DNA of 64,000 nucleotides from Mariaggregatimicrobium sp964498785 (GTDB lineage Bacteria; Zhuqueibacterota; Zhuqueibacteria; Thermofontimicrobiales; Thiofontviventaceae), in NCBI GenBank assembly GCA_964498785.1, contig CAZCJL010000006.1, positions 54,579 to 118,578 of the forward strand, given 5' to 3'. The notes under the pieces were generated by a model. That model saw nothing but the letters and a program-made list of their open reading frames with translations, was not told the origin of the DNA and made no database searches. This document shows, one piece after another, positions 1-8,555 of the stretch (position 1 is its first letter; the number at the start of each line of letters is the position of its first letter). A program made the position numbers and the translations under genes.

Positions 1-425
1 ATATCTGATGCTCCTATATCATTCTGTAAAAGTGAATCCTTTACCATTGGGGGGAGTTCACAAAAAGACACATCTTGCGAATTCAAACTCCCAAATTCAG
101 ACCAGGATTCAGGACATCCCGGGTACTGAGTTGAAAAGGGTCTGTTGTGACGAAGCATCAACGTTCCGTCCCAATGCATTCTAAATCGTTCAGACTCTTC
201 ATTACCTGCCTTGCGAAAAATAATATCAAACCGCACAGGATTTCTCAGCTGCCAATTCGCAACATTCTCTATGTCTTTTAGTATTTTCGGCGGATCAAAT
301 ATAGAGTGAGATTTTACATCTATTTGGTCTTTACTTAAATCTAATGCATAAAGTGGAAATGTAACCAGTAATGCTTTAATCGTTAATAAAATAACCTTGA
401 TTAAATTTGCAGAATTCTTTTGCAT
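1..425 (-). CDS. Secreted protein of unknown function, 3' part cut off by the window
   Basis: An ATG at 425 opens a frame that stays open to position 1, giving about 141 residues. The first 30 residues form a Sec signal peptide (charged MQKNSANLIK, hydrophobic VILLTIKALLVTF, then a small-residue site near YALD). The mature part has the string IENVANWQLRNP, which loosely recalls the start of GH88/GH105 unsaturated-uronyl hydrolases, but the following sequence (MHWDGTLMLRHN...) does not match that family, so I give no function. It starts 17 bases after the stop of the GH28-like gene at 443-2110 and is on the same strand, so it is probably in the same transcript and exported to act on the same polysaccharide. 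The missing C-terminus would decide the family. Confidence 0.7.
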   Translation of the reverse strand, partial: MQKNSANLIKVILLTIKALLVTFPLYALDLSKDQIDVKSHSIFDPPKILKDIENVANWQLRNPVRFDIIFRKAGNEESERFRMHWDGTLMLRHNRPFSTQYPGCPESWSEFGSLNSQDVSFCELPPMVKDSLLQNDIGASD

Positions 426-442
426 AATTGATTCTCCAACTT

Positions 443-2110
443 TTAGTTTATCTGGATCAGGTTGGATATTCTTAATCCGGAAGAAACACCCGTGACAGGA
501 GACCACTTATTCTGATTCCCTTGCCAGTCAATGAACAACCCGTCAATTAAAACATTTATATTTTTATTTACTTTGAACACATCCGGTTTTTTCGGAACAT
601 TTTGATCTTTAAATTCCGGAGTGTAGGCATCCAGGTTACCACGAAAATAGGAATGAGTGCTTTTAGGAACATCCATGCGCAAAGAGATATCCCGCAGGAA
701 AACATGATTCAATGGAGCCTCTGCCAAACCAGCGAAACCGATAGGAACAATCACATTGGCGTTGATATGCTCAATATTTATGTTTTTGACTGGCGTATAT
801 CCCCTGCGTTTGGTGATAAAAAGTTGTACGGGAGTTCCACCGGTTTCATGAGGCCAGTGAATCATGAACATGCGAATATTACGCCAGGTCACATTTTCTA
901 CAGGGCCTCCATCTCTCGCATATAATACCAGACCTCTATCTGAATCAAAAACGTCACAGTTTTCAAAAAGGATATCCCGCATCAGAGCCTTTGTTTCTGT
1001 GCCAATTTTAAGCGCTGAGGCATCCGAGGCTACTATTGAGTTTCTTATGGTGACCCGTTCCGTCGGTTTATGGGGGTTGCGTGTTTTAACAGCAACTGCA
1101 TCATCTTTTGCCTGAATGAAGACGCCGTCTATCATAATATCACTCGCTGAATCCGGATCAATCCCATCTTTGCCGCTAAGAATTCGGATATTATGACATC
1201 TTATATGATCAGAACTAAACAGATGTACAGCCCAGGAATTGCAGTTTCGAAAACAAACATCTTTAAATTCTATATGATGAGAATCTTTAACATCAACGAT
1301 ATGGATGTTTTTCGTATCACCAGGATAGCCATCATAATTTGCATCAATGGTGCCCGGGCCGTGTATGTTGACATAAGCCTCATTATTAATGTATAAAAAA
1401 CGTGAATGTATAGCTGAACGTTCATCAACAGCTTTTAACAAAGCACCGGGAGCGAGATATATTTCTGTTTCTGATTTTACTTTTAGTGTTCCCGCCCTGT
1501 AAATACCTGCTGGAAAATATAAAACGCCCCCTTTATCCAACAGTATCTGTATGGCTTTCGTTTGATTCTTATCAGGATCTGAAATTACGCCTGATTTTGT
1601 AACCACAGTTACATCAGGATTTTCAATATCGACCTTTTCATTATTCATTTTATCCAAATCATCGATCCAAAAAGCCACAGTAAACGTTCCTGAATTCGGG
1701 TCTCCAGGGATCGGGGAGAGAATATCAGGGAACTGTAAATAATAATGTCCGGGGCCTGGCAAAGTAAAATACAGCGTATTCTTTTCCCGAGTATAAGGAA
1801 AATCGCACAACAACCCTCTTAAATGTGCAATTTCAAAATTTCGCTCCATATCCAAAGCAACCTCAACCGGACCGTTCGCTGCAAAACGGCAATAATGGAT
1901 ATCATAATAAAAAGTTGGAAAGTTTCTGAAATATTCAAAGGTTATTGGCACACCATTAACCTCGGCCTGTACCATGCCGCTACTCCTGTGATCCGGTGGG
2001 ATTGGATAAATCTGTAAATTTGTTTTTGCAGCCATAGCAGCACCGGCAGCTATTATCATGATTAATAAAATCATTTTGTGCACGCATGTTTTAATTTCTT
2101 TTTTATTCAT
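443..2110 (-). CDS. GH28-like right-handed beta-helix glycosidase with N-terminal beta domain
   Basis: 555 residues with a Sec signal peptide (hydrophobic MILLIMIIAAGAAMA). Residues about 30-160 form a beta-rich domain containing LPGPGHYYLQFPD. Residues about 165-550 are a pectin-lyase-like beta-helix that begins with the usual TKAIQ...GGVLYFPAGIY strand. GH28 landmarks remain: GKDGIDPDSASDI for the NTDG motif and KDDAVAVKT for the GDD motif. The GHG motif is replaced by SALKIGTE, with no histidine, and RIK is replaced by RGLVLY. The enzyme may therefore have a different specificity or mechanism from polygalacturonase. It is a paralogue of the protein at 26301-28466, which adds an Ig-like domain and a sorting domain; this copy lacks both. 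AAAGGA stands ten bases before the ATG. A GH49-type dextranase-like assignment within the same clan cannot be excluded. Confidence 0.8.
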   Translation of the reverse strand: MNKKEIKTCVHKMILLIMIIAAGAAMAAKTNLQIYPIPPDHRSSGMVQAEVNGVPITFEYFRNFPTFYYDIHYCRFAANGPVEVALDMERNFEIAHLRGLLCDFPYTREKNTLYFTLPGPGHYYLQFPDILSPIPGDPNSGTFTVAFWIDDLDKMNNEKVDIENPDVTVVTKSGVISDPDKNQTKAIQILLDKGGVLYFPAGIYRAGTLKVKSETEIYLAPGALLKAVDERSAIHSRFLYINNEAYVNIHGPGTIDANYDGYPGDTKNIHIVDVKDSHHIEFKDVCFRNCNSWAVHLFSSDHIRCHNIRILSGKDGIDPDSASDIMIDGVFIQAKDDAVAVKTRNPHKPTERVTIRNSIVASDASALKIGTETKALMRDILFENCDVFDSDRGLVLYARDGGPVENVTWRNIRMFMIHWPHETGGTPVQLFITKRRGYTPVKNINIEHINANVIVPIGFAGLAEAPLNHVFLRDISLRMDVPKSTHSYFRGNLDAYTPEFKDQNVPKKPDVFKVNKNINVLIDGLFIDWQGNQNKWSPVTGVSSGLRISNLIQIN

Positions 2111-2212
2111 ATCGGGAATTCCTTTATATAATAAACGTAAAATAGAATTATGCTTAAATAATATAGTTTCTACGTGATTTGTTAAATTATAAACACAAAA
2201 AAATAATTACTA

Positions 2213-4168
2213 CTACTCTTTGGAAGATAGGTTTATCCAAACTGCCATTTCGCCAACACCACGATTAGACCAGGCGTAATAAGGCACAGCGGTTATTTCT
2301 TTTGTTTTACCATTGCTTTGTTTTAAATTTGTAGTAATAACAACAACGCCTTTTAGGAATTTTTCACGGAAATGGCTTGTTAATCTACAGTGATCTGTTA
2401 TGCATATATTACCAACCGGACCGTTATCAATTTCTTCTATACAATATAAAATTGGTCCGCGTTCAAGGGCAATCTTATTTAAATTCTCATCTATTTTTTT
2501 ATGTGATTTAACACGTCGCACAGGCATAGGAAAATCAAGTTCTATCAAATCATTTTTTCTCCATTTACGCTTCATTACAGCATATCCATTTTTTATTTCA
2601 GGAGTAATAAGACGTTTGTTTAATTTGATAGAATACCTTTTTGTTTTATCGATATATTCATACAAGTCACCTGGTACGGTCTTATTCTGAGCCCATCCGG
2701 GTATTCTCACATTTATGGCAAATTTCGTTTCCTTTTGGGGTGTTACCCTTATTTTTACATGTCCATCCCATGGATAGTTGGTTTGTTGATGTATATTCAA
2801 TTCCGTATGTTTAAGTGTTACATTCCCAGAACTCTCCATGAACAAATTAATGTATAATTCATCATTCCGCTTTGCATAAATATATTGAGGGATAGATGGT
2901 ATAAAACGCGCAATATTACTCGGGCAACAGGCACAATTAAACCACTCTTTTCTTGTTGCACTGCCTTTATTAAATAGATATTTACCGTTGGATTTTAAAG
3001 GATTATTATAAAAGAATGAATCTCCTTTCAAAGAAACACCTGATAACAGACCATTATAAAGAGTTCTTTCAAGAACGTCAATATATTTACTTTTACCCTG
3101 TAATAGAAATAATCGATGATTAAACATGACTTGTCCAATAGCAGAACATGTTTCACTATATGCTCCTAAATTTGGAAGCTCATACTCGTCTCCAAATGTT
3201 TCCGGCTTTTGAGAAGAACCCACACCACCTGTAATATACATTTTCGTTGACACCACATCATTCCAAATTTTATCTAGTGTTTGAAGATATTCCTGATGGC
3301 CGGAAAAAGCCGCCAGGTCTGCCATGGCAGAATACATATAAAGTGCACGAACCGCATGGCCAACTGCTTTTTCTTGCTTTACTACTGGTTTATGATTTTG
3401 ATTATATTGATAAATATGGAGCGAATCATTTGTAATCCTGTGAGAATTTCTACCACGCATATTTAAGAAAAATTGAGCCAGATTCATATATTTTTCATCA
3501 CCGGTAATACAATACAATTTTACCAATCCTATCTCTATTTCCTGGTGTCCGGGTGCATCTTCTCTTTTGCCCGGGCCGAATGTTTTACAAATTAAATCAG
3601 CATTCTTCTTTGCTACATCTAATAAAATATCTTTGCCGGTAGCCCGGTATGAAGCCACAGCAGCTTCATATAAATGCCCTGCATTGTATAATTCATGACT
3701 TTTGGAATTCAGTGACCAACGCTCTGGCCCTATAAAGTTTTTATTTTCCCCCGGGTTTATGGTCCGTGCAGTAAAGAGATATCCATCATTTTCCTGAGCT
3801 TCGGCAATCAATATAATCAAACTGTCCAAAACGGTGTCCATTTTTCGGTCATAATGTTGGTCAATGGAATAAAATGCTCCCTCCATGATTTTGTAAACAT
3901 CTGAATCATCATATCGGTTTCCCTGATGGTCTCCATCTATGAGATGCGCCGCCTTTGTAAAATTATCAATTCGGCCTGTCTCGTTGCATTTTTTAAAGCA
4001 GTGAGGTATCGTTACATTACGATTGGTTGTTATGCGGGGTGTCCAAAATTCATCATGAACTTTTATCTTTTTAAAAGAAACGGGTTGAATAGGATACTCG
4101 CAGTTTTTTTTAAATCCGCTACAACCATGGATTATAAACATCAGGACGAAGAGATACTTTAATTTCAT
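2213..4168 (-). CDS. GH127 beta-L-arabinofuranosidase (DUF1680 family) lipoprotein
   Basis: 651 residues from the ATG at 4168 (MKLKYLFVLMFIIHGCSG). A frame two codons longer begins with TTG and is less likely. IIHGC is a lipobox, so the enzyme is probably a membrane-anchored exo-enzyme. The family signature is clear: AYSETCSAIG supplies the Glu and Cys, and NCACCPSN the paired Cys, of the zinc-thiolate site in which the second Cys is the nucleophile in characterised GH127 members. The (alpha/alpha)6 barrel spans roughly residues 30-430, with C-terminal beta domains following (NVRIPGWAQNK, ERGPILYCIEE). Length matches the family. GH127 removes beta-L-arabinofuranose from plant and algal glycans. 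The gene starts 60 bases after the last attC-like site of the cassette array and looks AT-rich like the native locus rather than like the cassettes. Confidence 0.9.
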   Translation of the reverse strand: MKLKYLFVLMFIIHGCSGFKKNCEYPIQPVSFKKIKVHDEFWTPRITTNRNVTIPHCFKKCNETGRIDNFTKAAHLIDGDHQGNRYDDSDVYKIMEGAFYSIDQHYDRKMDTVLDSLIILIAEAQENDGYLFTARTINPGENKNFIGPERWSLNSKSHELYNAGHLYEAAVASYRATGKDILLDVAKKNADLICKTFGPGKREDAPGHQEIEIGLVKLYCITGDEKYMNLAQFFLNMRGRNSHRITNDSLHIYQYNQNHKPVVKQEKAVGHAVRALYMYSAMADLAAFSGHQEYLQTLDKIWNDVVSTKMYITGGVGSSQKPETFGDEYELPNLGAYSETCSAIGQVMFNHRLFLLQGKSKYIDVLERTLYNGLLSGVSLKGDSFFYNNPLKSNGKYLFNKGSATRKEWFNCACCPSNIARFIPSIPQYIYAKRNDELYINLFMESSGNVTLKHTELNIHQQTNYPWDGHVKIRVTPQKETKFAINVRIPGWAQNKTVPGDLYEYIDKTKRYSIKLNKRLITPEIKNGYAVMKRKWRKNDLIELDFPMPVRRVKSHKKIDENLNKIALERGPILYCIEEIDNGPVGNICITDHCRLTSHFREKFLKGVVVITTNLKQSNGKTKEITAVPYYAWSNRGVGEMAVWINLSSKE

Positions 4169-4228
4169 TGACAATCTCTATATTTTTTAATTTATGTAAT
4201 TATTATAAATAACATTTATTCTTTATCA

Positions 4229-4288
4229 GTATAACGTCATCATTCAAACGCGGGGGTTACCGCGTCGATATGCAACGCTTTGTTCGAC
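4229..4288 (-). other. attC-like recombination site A (after GH106 gene)
   Basis: Read on the minus strand, the left core is GTCGAAC (4282-4288) and the right core GTTATAC (4229-4235), each one base from the integron consensus RYYYAAC / GTTRRRY. Between them CCGCGT..GA.ATG can pair imperfectly with the opposite arm, leaving a variable centre. The stop codon of the GH106 gene lies two bases before the left core, the usual cassette arrangement. It is the weakest-paired of the full-length sites and marks the 3' end of the array. Confidence 0.55.
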
Positions 4289-4290
4289 AT

Positions 4291-6810
4291 TCAATCATCT
4301 GTTGAGTATGCCTTCATGGGCGTCAAAGTAACCGGTCCCAGAAGCCCTGACGGAATCAGCGGCCATTCAGATGCATCGAATTCTTCATATAATTGATTCA
4401 CGAAATTGATGTCATGAAAAATTTTCCAATTCACTTTGCGAACATCGAGATCGCGGATACGATTAGCACTTAGACTCGTTACTTCAATCTCTAGCAGGTT
4501 GGAGCCGGGCTTAAGGAACTTGCCAACAGGTGCGCTGTAAGGAATGCAGTAGAGGCTGGCTGCTTCTTTACCATTGATGAATACACGTGCACTTTCGCGG
4601 ACATCACCAAGTTCAATATCCCATTGCTCAATACCTTTGAAAATATCAATCTCAATAGAATAACGGGCTGTTCCGGCAAAACGCTTCGTCTCTTCACCCC
4701 CGATTTCAGTCCAGGATTTCAGTTCCGTTGTCGTGATATCAGGGGGCAGTTTCGGAGCGCCGTCAGTGAACTTGATCTTCCATGTGCCTTCTACAACGAG
4801 TGGCTCTCCATACTTGGTGAGTACCGGCCACTGCTCGCCGGCAATATTCCGTTTGTCAAAAGTGCGAACAATACGAGTTTCTCCCGGCTTTAGCTGAAGA
4901 TAAATCTCATCCGCGCGTTGAGTCGCAACGCCGGTTGCAGCAGAACGCGGATCCATAATAACGGCACAGCGAAACGGAACACCCAGCTTGACCCAACCAT
5001 CCACAGCCTCGGCACTCATATTAGCAACAAAATAATGATACCCGGCGCCATGCCGGCGTCGAATGAAGTCCAGACCCAGATCAACCATTGGTTCGCGCAA
5101 TACGGCTGTGTTTGCCAGAGCCTCTTTCAATACCGTACTCTTTACCACCTGCTTCTCCCGCCCCTTGAGCAGGCGGCTAAATTCGGCACGGCGCTCTTTG
5201 AGCTTATTCAATCCAGGCACATCAGCGGGCAGGCTATCCAAAAACAATACCGGTTGACCGCTGGCTGAGATTTCGCAGAGTTTTTTCAGGGTCGCCAACG
5301 GCATAAGCCCGACCTTTGGCACAACAATGGCCTTGTAGGGTTTGGCAAGACCAGCGAGCAGTTGGCGATCAGAGATAAGGTCGTAGCCAAAACCTTCTGA
5401 TTTCAGCTGCGTTGCCGCTTTTCCGCAGGGGGAACCGGTCAGCCATTCGGGATGATGAACAGTCAACTTCTGCTGCATGCCTTTTGTGCTATGCCAGATG
5501 TCGAATACCGGCCAGTAAAGAGCCACATCATTATCAGGTTTGCCCGATTGCAGGATGGACTGGCAGCGTGTGATGTACGCATTGAGAAGCGGGGCATCGC
5601 GCCAGATGGCATTGCGCGGGTTGTATTGCAGTGATGCGTAGAAAAGCCAGCCCGGCCATGGCGCATCTTTCGGACTGTAACAGGTGCCGTGGAAGAAAAT
5701 GTGGTTGATGCCGTTCAGGAAGAGCTGATCGACTTCCGGCTTGACCTGAGATAGCGCCGCACGGAAATGGTTCCGGACCCACGTGCATGTTTCCGAGGCG
5801 ACAAGCGGTTTGCCCGTCACATGGGCCGCTGAAGATGCCATGCAGTTTATGAGGGGCTGCGGGCGGTCTTTACGGATATTGTCCTCTGCCCTGCGGAGGC
5901 CCGGAATCTTGAATGGTGTCGCACCAAATGTTTCCGTTTCCGGGATACCACTGGCGGCGTACAGATCGAGCAGATTAGACGGTGAGCCATGGGCCTGGTT
6001 CCTTGTAATGCAATCCCTGGATTCCGACCATTTCACCCATACTCTCATGTACTCCAGATGAAGATCCGACAGCGTCTCGCGATAGTCAGCCTTGATTCGC
6101 GCAACGGTATCGGGATCACCTTTGCCAAAGAGTTCGGGCAGATGCTTTAACAGATCATACCCACGGCGTTTCTTGAATTCCTCAGGAAATTCTTTGCACC
6201 AGTTGCCCTTGAACTCAAACGAATCATGATACATGGCGCGGGGCATCTCAACGCCGTCTTTGCCGAAAGGACCGTCAAAGTGTTTCAGGTAGTATGCCAT
6301 GGCCTTTGCGAAATAGGGATTGATCGCCCGGCCTTCATTTCCGGGCGCCGCACGCTTTACATTTCGACCCGAGAATTCCTGCGATAACTTTCCGTTCTGA
6401 TAGACGACTATTGCATCACAATACTCATCAGTAATCATCGGGCCGCCGAACGGCCATCCGGTGCCAGTGGTCATATCCACCCACATCCCTAAACGCTTTG
6501 CTTCTTTTGAGGCATAGCTCACCATCTCCACAAACTCAGGAGACAGATGCTGGAGATATTTCTCCTCGTAGCCTTTTACTCCATAGATCGGAACAATAGT
6601 GGCTCCTCCCATACCTGCCTTGCGCATCGTCTCCATGTTCCAGGTTATGTTCTCCTTGTCGACAGCACTACCCATCCACCACCAATAGGTTCCTGGTCGG
6701 TTCTCGACTTTAGGTTTCGGCCAGTCCAAATCATCTGCGACACTCACCTGTCCGCATGCGTATATGAGCGTGAGTAAGAATAAACTCATAACTTTTTTTG
6801 ATTTAGTCAT
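4291..6810 (-). CDS. GH106-family alpha-L-rhamnosidase, cassette-borne
   Basis: 839 residues, with a Sec signal (SLFLLTLIYACGQVSVA) that may include a lipobox (LIYAC). The N-terminal region shows the GH106 pattern RPGTYWWWMGSAVD, then AGMGGATIVPIYGV and TTGTGWPFGGP. The middle has the conserved DSFEFKGNW followed by FKKRRGYDLLKHLPELFG, then QAHGSPSNLLDLYAASGIPETE, both typical of this family. A C-terminal beta-sandwich (about 690-790) ends with a LLGPVTL motif. The protein is on the short side for GH106. It should release alpha-L-rhamnose from rhamnogalacturonan-, ulvan- or rhamnan-type glycans outside the inner membrane. GGAGAGAG precedes the ATG, which lies 21 bases after attC B; attC A follows the stop. 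The gene looks richer in G+C than GH127 next door. Confidence 0.85.
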   Translation of the reverse strand: MTKSKKVMSLFLLTLIYACGQVSVADDLDWPKPKVENRPGTYWWWMGSAVDKENITWNMETMRKAGMGGATIVPIYGVKGYEEKYLQHLSPEFVEMVSYASKEAKRLGMWVDMTTGTGWPFGGPMITDEYCDAIVVYQNGKLSQEFSGRNVKRAAPGNEGRAINPYFAKAMAYYLKHFDGPFGKDGVEMPRAMYHDSFEFKGNWCKEFPEEFKKRRGYDLLKHLPELFGKGDPDTVARIKADYRETLSDLHLEYMRVWVKWSESRDCITRNQAHGSPSNLLDLYAASGIPETETFGATPFKIPGLRRAEDNIRKDRPQPLINCMASSAAHVTGKPLVASETCTWVRNHFRAALSQVKPEVDQLFLNGINHIFFHGTCYSPKDAPWPGWLFYASLQYNPRNAIWRDAPLLNAYITRCQSILQSGKPDNDVALYWPVFDIWHSTKGMQQKLTVHHPEWLTGSPCGKAATQLKSEGFGYDLISDRQLLAGLAKPYKAIVVPKVGLMPLATLKKLCEISASGQPVLFLDSLPADVPGLNKLKERRAEFSRLLKGREKQVVKSTVLKEALANTAVLREPMVDLGLDFIRRRHGAGYHYFVANMSAEAVDGWVKLGVPFRCAVIMDPRSAATGVATQRADEIYLQLKPGETRIVRTFDKRNIAGEQWPVLTKYGEPLVVEGTWKIKFTDGAPKLPPDITTTELKSWTEIGGEETKRFAGTARYSIEIDIFKGIEQWDIELGDVRESARVFINGKEAASLYCIPYSAPVGKFLKPGSNLLEIEVTSLSANRIRDLDVRKVNWKIFHDINFVNQLYEEFDASEWPLIPSGLLGPVTLTPMKAYSTDD

Positions 6811-6831
6811 TCTCTCTCCTTCTTTCTTTAT

Positions 6832-6890
6832 GTTGAACGACTCAAATCAGGCACGACTATTTGCCGTCGCCTGCATCCGGCTTGTTCGGC
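6832..6890 (-). other. attC-like recombination site B (after sulfatase 1)
   Basis: On the minus strand the left core is GCCGAAC (6884-6890) and the right core GTTCAAC (6832-6838), each one base from consensus. The arms AAGCCGGATGCAGGCGAC and GTCGTGCCTGATTTGAG can fold on each other. The left arm is nearly the same as that of site E (AAGCCGGATACAGGCGAC), showing that the sites belong to one family. Next gene starts 21 bases after the right core. Confidence 0.75.
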
Positions 6891-6947
6891 ATCTCTCTTC
6901 TGCTTTGTTGTCTACGATTAGTGTTTCATGTTTCCATTGTATCGGCA

Positions 6948-8348
6948 TCACTTCACTCGTTCCCTCCAATCAGCCCACTTCTTTCGCATGAGCTTCAGTT
7001 GCTCTGAGAATTCATGGTGCGTCGCCAGGTTCTTTGCTTCCAGTGGATCTTTAACCAGGTTGTACAACTCCTCGACAAGCGGTTCTCTTCCCACATACCG
7101 AATGTACTTCCATTTTTCCGTACGTACTACTTCCGAGGCGGGGATAATTTCCGGCCTGTATTGGTGATCATAGAAAAACTCTGTCCGCCAGGCTGCGGGT
7201 CTTTCTCCAAAAATAATGGGCGAGAGGCTTTCGCCCTGCATGCGATATGGCTTGTGGATGCCTGCCCAGTGGAGAAAGGTTGGCGCCATATCGATGGTAA
7301 GCGCCATCTCCGTCCGACGGGTCCCTCTCTGTTTTATCGGCAGGCGCGGATCGAATACCACCAGCGGGATGTGGATGACGGGTTCATGCGGCAGCCATTT
7401 GCCGGCGAGCCCGCGATCACCGAGGTAAACACCATGGTCGCTGCTGAACACCAGAATGGTGTTATCGCTCAGGCCCAATTGTTCAAGTCTCTCGATGACA
7501 CGCCCGACAACAACATCCACACCTGAGACCAAACGATAATACCCTTTGACGGAGCTCTGGTATTGTGCGGGGTCCTTCAGGCGCCACTCCCAGCGTTTGC
7601 GGTTTAAGTTCTTCGGGTCGCGGATGAATGTCGGCTGTGACTGGAAGAATTCCGGTTCGTCAAGCGCAGGGGGCGGCATGACTACGTCCTGATAAAGATG
7701 GCCGGTGAGCTTCTCGTCGTAGAGATAGAAAGGCGGTTTGCTACCGTCCTGCACATGAGGCGCTTTGAATCCGACGGTGAGCATGAAGGGTTTGGCTCTG
7801 TTCTTTGAGAATTGTTCAAGAGCCTCCAGCGCTTGGTCGCCAATACGGGCCGTCAGGTGTTTCTTCCCTTCTGACTTGTACTTACCTTGACCAGGGAATG
7901 CGCGGTTGTAATCGAAAAAGTCCTTTGGGGGTCTGCCCGCATGATATTTACCGACGTAGCCAACCTGGTATCCGTTGGATCTGAGGATGCCATGATAGGT
8001 CATTGTTAGTTGATCGCTCGCGGTGACTCTCCCGCCATGCCTCAGACCTGAACGGGCTGCGTACTGTCCGGTCATGATGTTGGCACGGCTGGTCACGCAA
8101 ATTGCGGTGTTTACAAAGGCCTTGTCGAAGGACACGCCTCTCGCTGCAAGTGAATCAATGTGGGGGGTGTGGATGATATCGTTACCGTTGGCGCCGATGC
8201 AGTCATAACGAAGGTCATCGCAGAACATAAACACTATGTTGGGACGCTTGGCCGATTTCTCAGCTGCGAATAGCGGACCTCCAACGGCAGCAACAGGCAT
8301 TGCCGCAGCCGCAGTCTTGATAAATTCACGTCTTGTAATGGTCTTCAT
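6948..8348 (-). CDS. Type I sulfatase with Tat signal and unusual C-V-T-S-R active site (sulfatase 1)
   Basis: 466 residues. A twin-arginine signal (TRREFIKTAAAAMPVAAVGG) exports the folded enzyme. RPNIVFMFCDDLR supplies the metal-binding Asp pair; CVTSRANIMTGQ holds the cysteine that would become formylglycine; VGKYHAGR and FSSDHGVYLGDRG complete the S1 active site. The usual C-x-P-x-R reads C-V-T-S-R, with Thr for Pro; other sulfatases are known to deviate here, so activity is not excluded. The predicted reaction is removal of sulfate esters from a carbohydrate. The leader and first 40 codons are nearly identical in DNA to those of sulfatase 2, while the catalytic parts are clearly different. 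AAAGGCAG precedes the ATG. A cassette gene: attC-like site B follows the stop by 57 bases. Confidence 0.9.
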   Translation of the reverse strand: MKTITRREFIKTAAAAMPVAAVGGPLFAAEKSAKRPNIVFMFCDDLRYDCIGANGNDIIHTPHIDSLAARGVSFDKAFVNTAICVTSRANIMTGQYAARSGLRHGGRVTASDQLTMTYHGILRSNGYQVGYVGKYHAGRPPKDFFDYNRAFPGQGKYKSEGKKHLTARIGDQALEALEQFSKNRAKPFMLTVGFKAPHVQDGSKPPFYLYDEKLTGHLYQDVVMPPPALDEPEFFQSQPTFIRDPKNLNRKRWEWRLKDPAQYQSSVKGYYRLVSGVDVVVGRVIERLEQLGLSDNTILVFSSDHGVYLGDRGLAGKWLPHEPVIHIPLVVFDPRLPIKQRGTRRTEMALTIDMAPTFLHWAGIHKPYRMQGESLSPIIFGERPAAWRTEFFYDHQYRPEIIPASEVVRTEKWKYIRYVGREPLVEELYNLVKDPLEAKNLATHHEFSEQLKLMRKKWADWRERVK

Positions 8349-8365
8349 ATCTGCCTTTTTTTCTT

Positions 8366-8438
8366 GCTGAATGTCTCGCTCACCTGTTAAAGTGGGCGCT
8401 TTTTGCTCACTTTATCAGGTGAAGTGGAGTTGTTGGGC
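8366..8438 (-). other. Degenerate attC-like element C2 upstream of sulfatase 1
   Basis: On the minus strand GCCCAAC (8432-8438) is a perfect RYYYAAC core, but the expected right core reads ATTCAGC (8366-8372) instead of GTTRRRY. The inner arms CACCTGATAAAGTG and CACTTTAACAGGTG pair at 13 of 14 positions. A 12-bp exact inverted repeat (AATGTCTCGCTC / GAGCGAGACATT) overlaps one end and its partner lies outside at 8450-8465. It may be a decayed attC whose right core was lost, leaving a gene-less cassette remnant between it and site C. Confidence 0.45.
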
Positions 8439-8483
8439 GGCTGGCCGGGAGAGCGAGACATTGAGCGGACGTCTTTTCAGTCC

Positions 8484-8555
8484 GCTCAACGACCAAGCTC
8501 ACTGGCGGGGATGAAGCGCAGCGGAATCCGCGTCCAGTGCAGTGCCTTGTTCGGC
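8484..8555 (-). other. attC recombination site C (overlaps the end of the hydrolase gene)
   Basis: This is the clearest site. On the minus strand the left core GCCGAAC (8549-8555) is one base from consensus and the right core GTTGAGC (8484-8490) matches GTTRRRY exactly. The arms AAGGCACTGCACTGG and CCAGTGAGCTTG pair with extra-helical bases, as known attC bottom strands do. The 72-bp site encodes the last 18 residues and stop codon of the hydrolase gene. Confidence 0.85.

Noticed and set aside
2130..2185. attC-like pattern after the GH127 gene
   Set aside because: ATTTAAC fits the left core, but the expected right core is GTTTATT and the arms pair over only five bases in AT-rich DNA; too weak to extend the cassette array to GH127.
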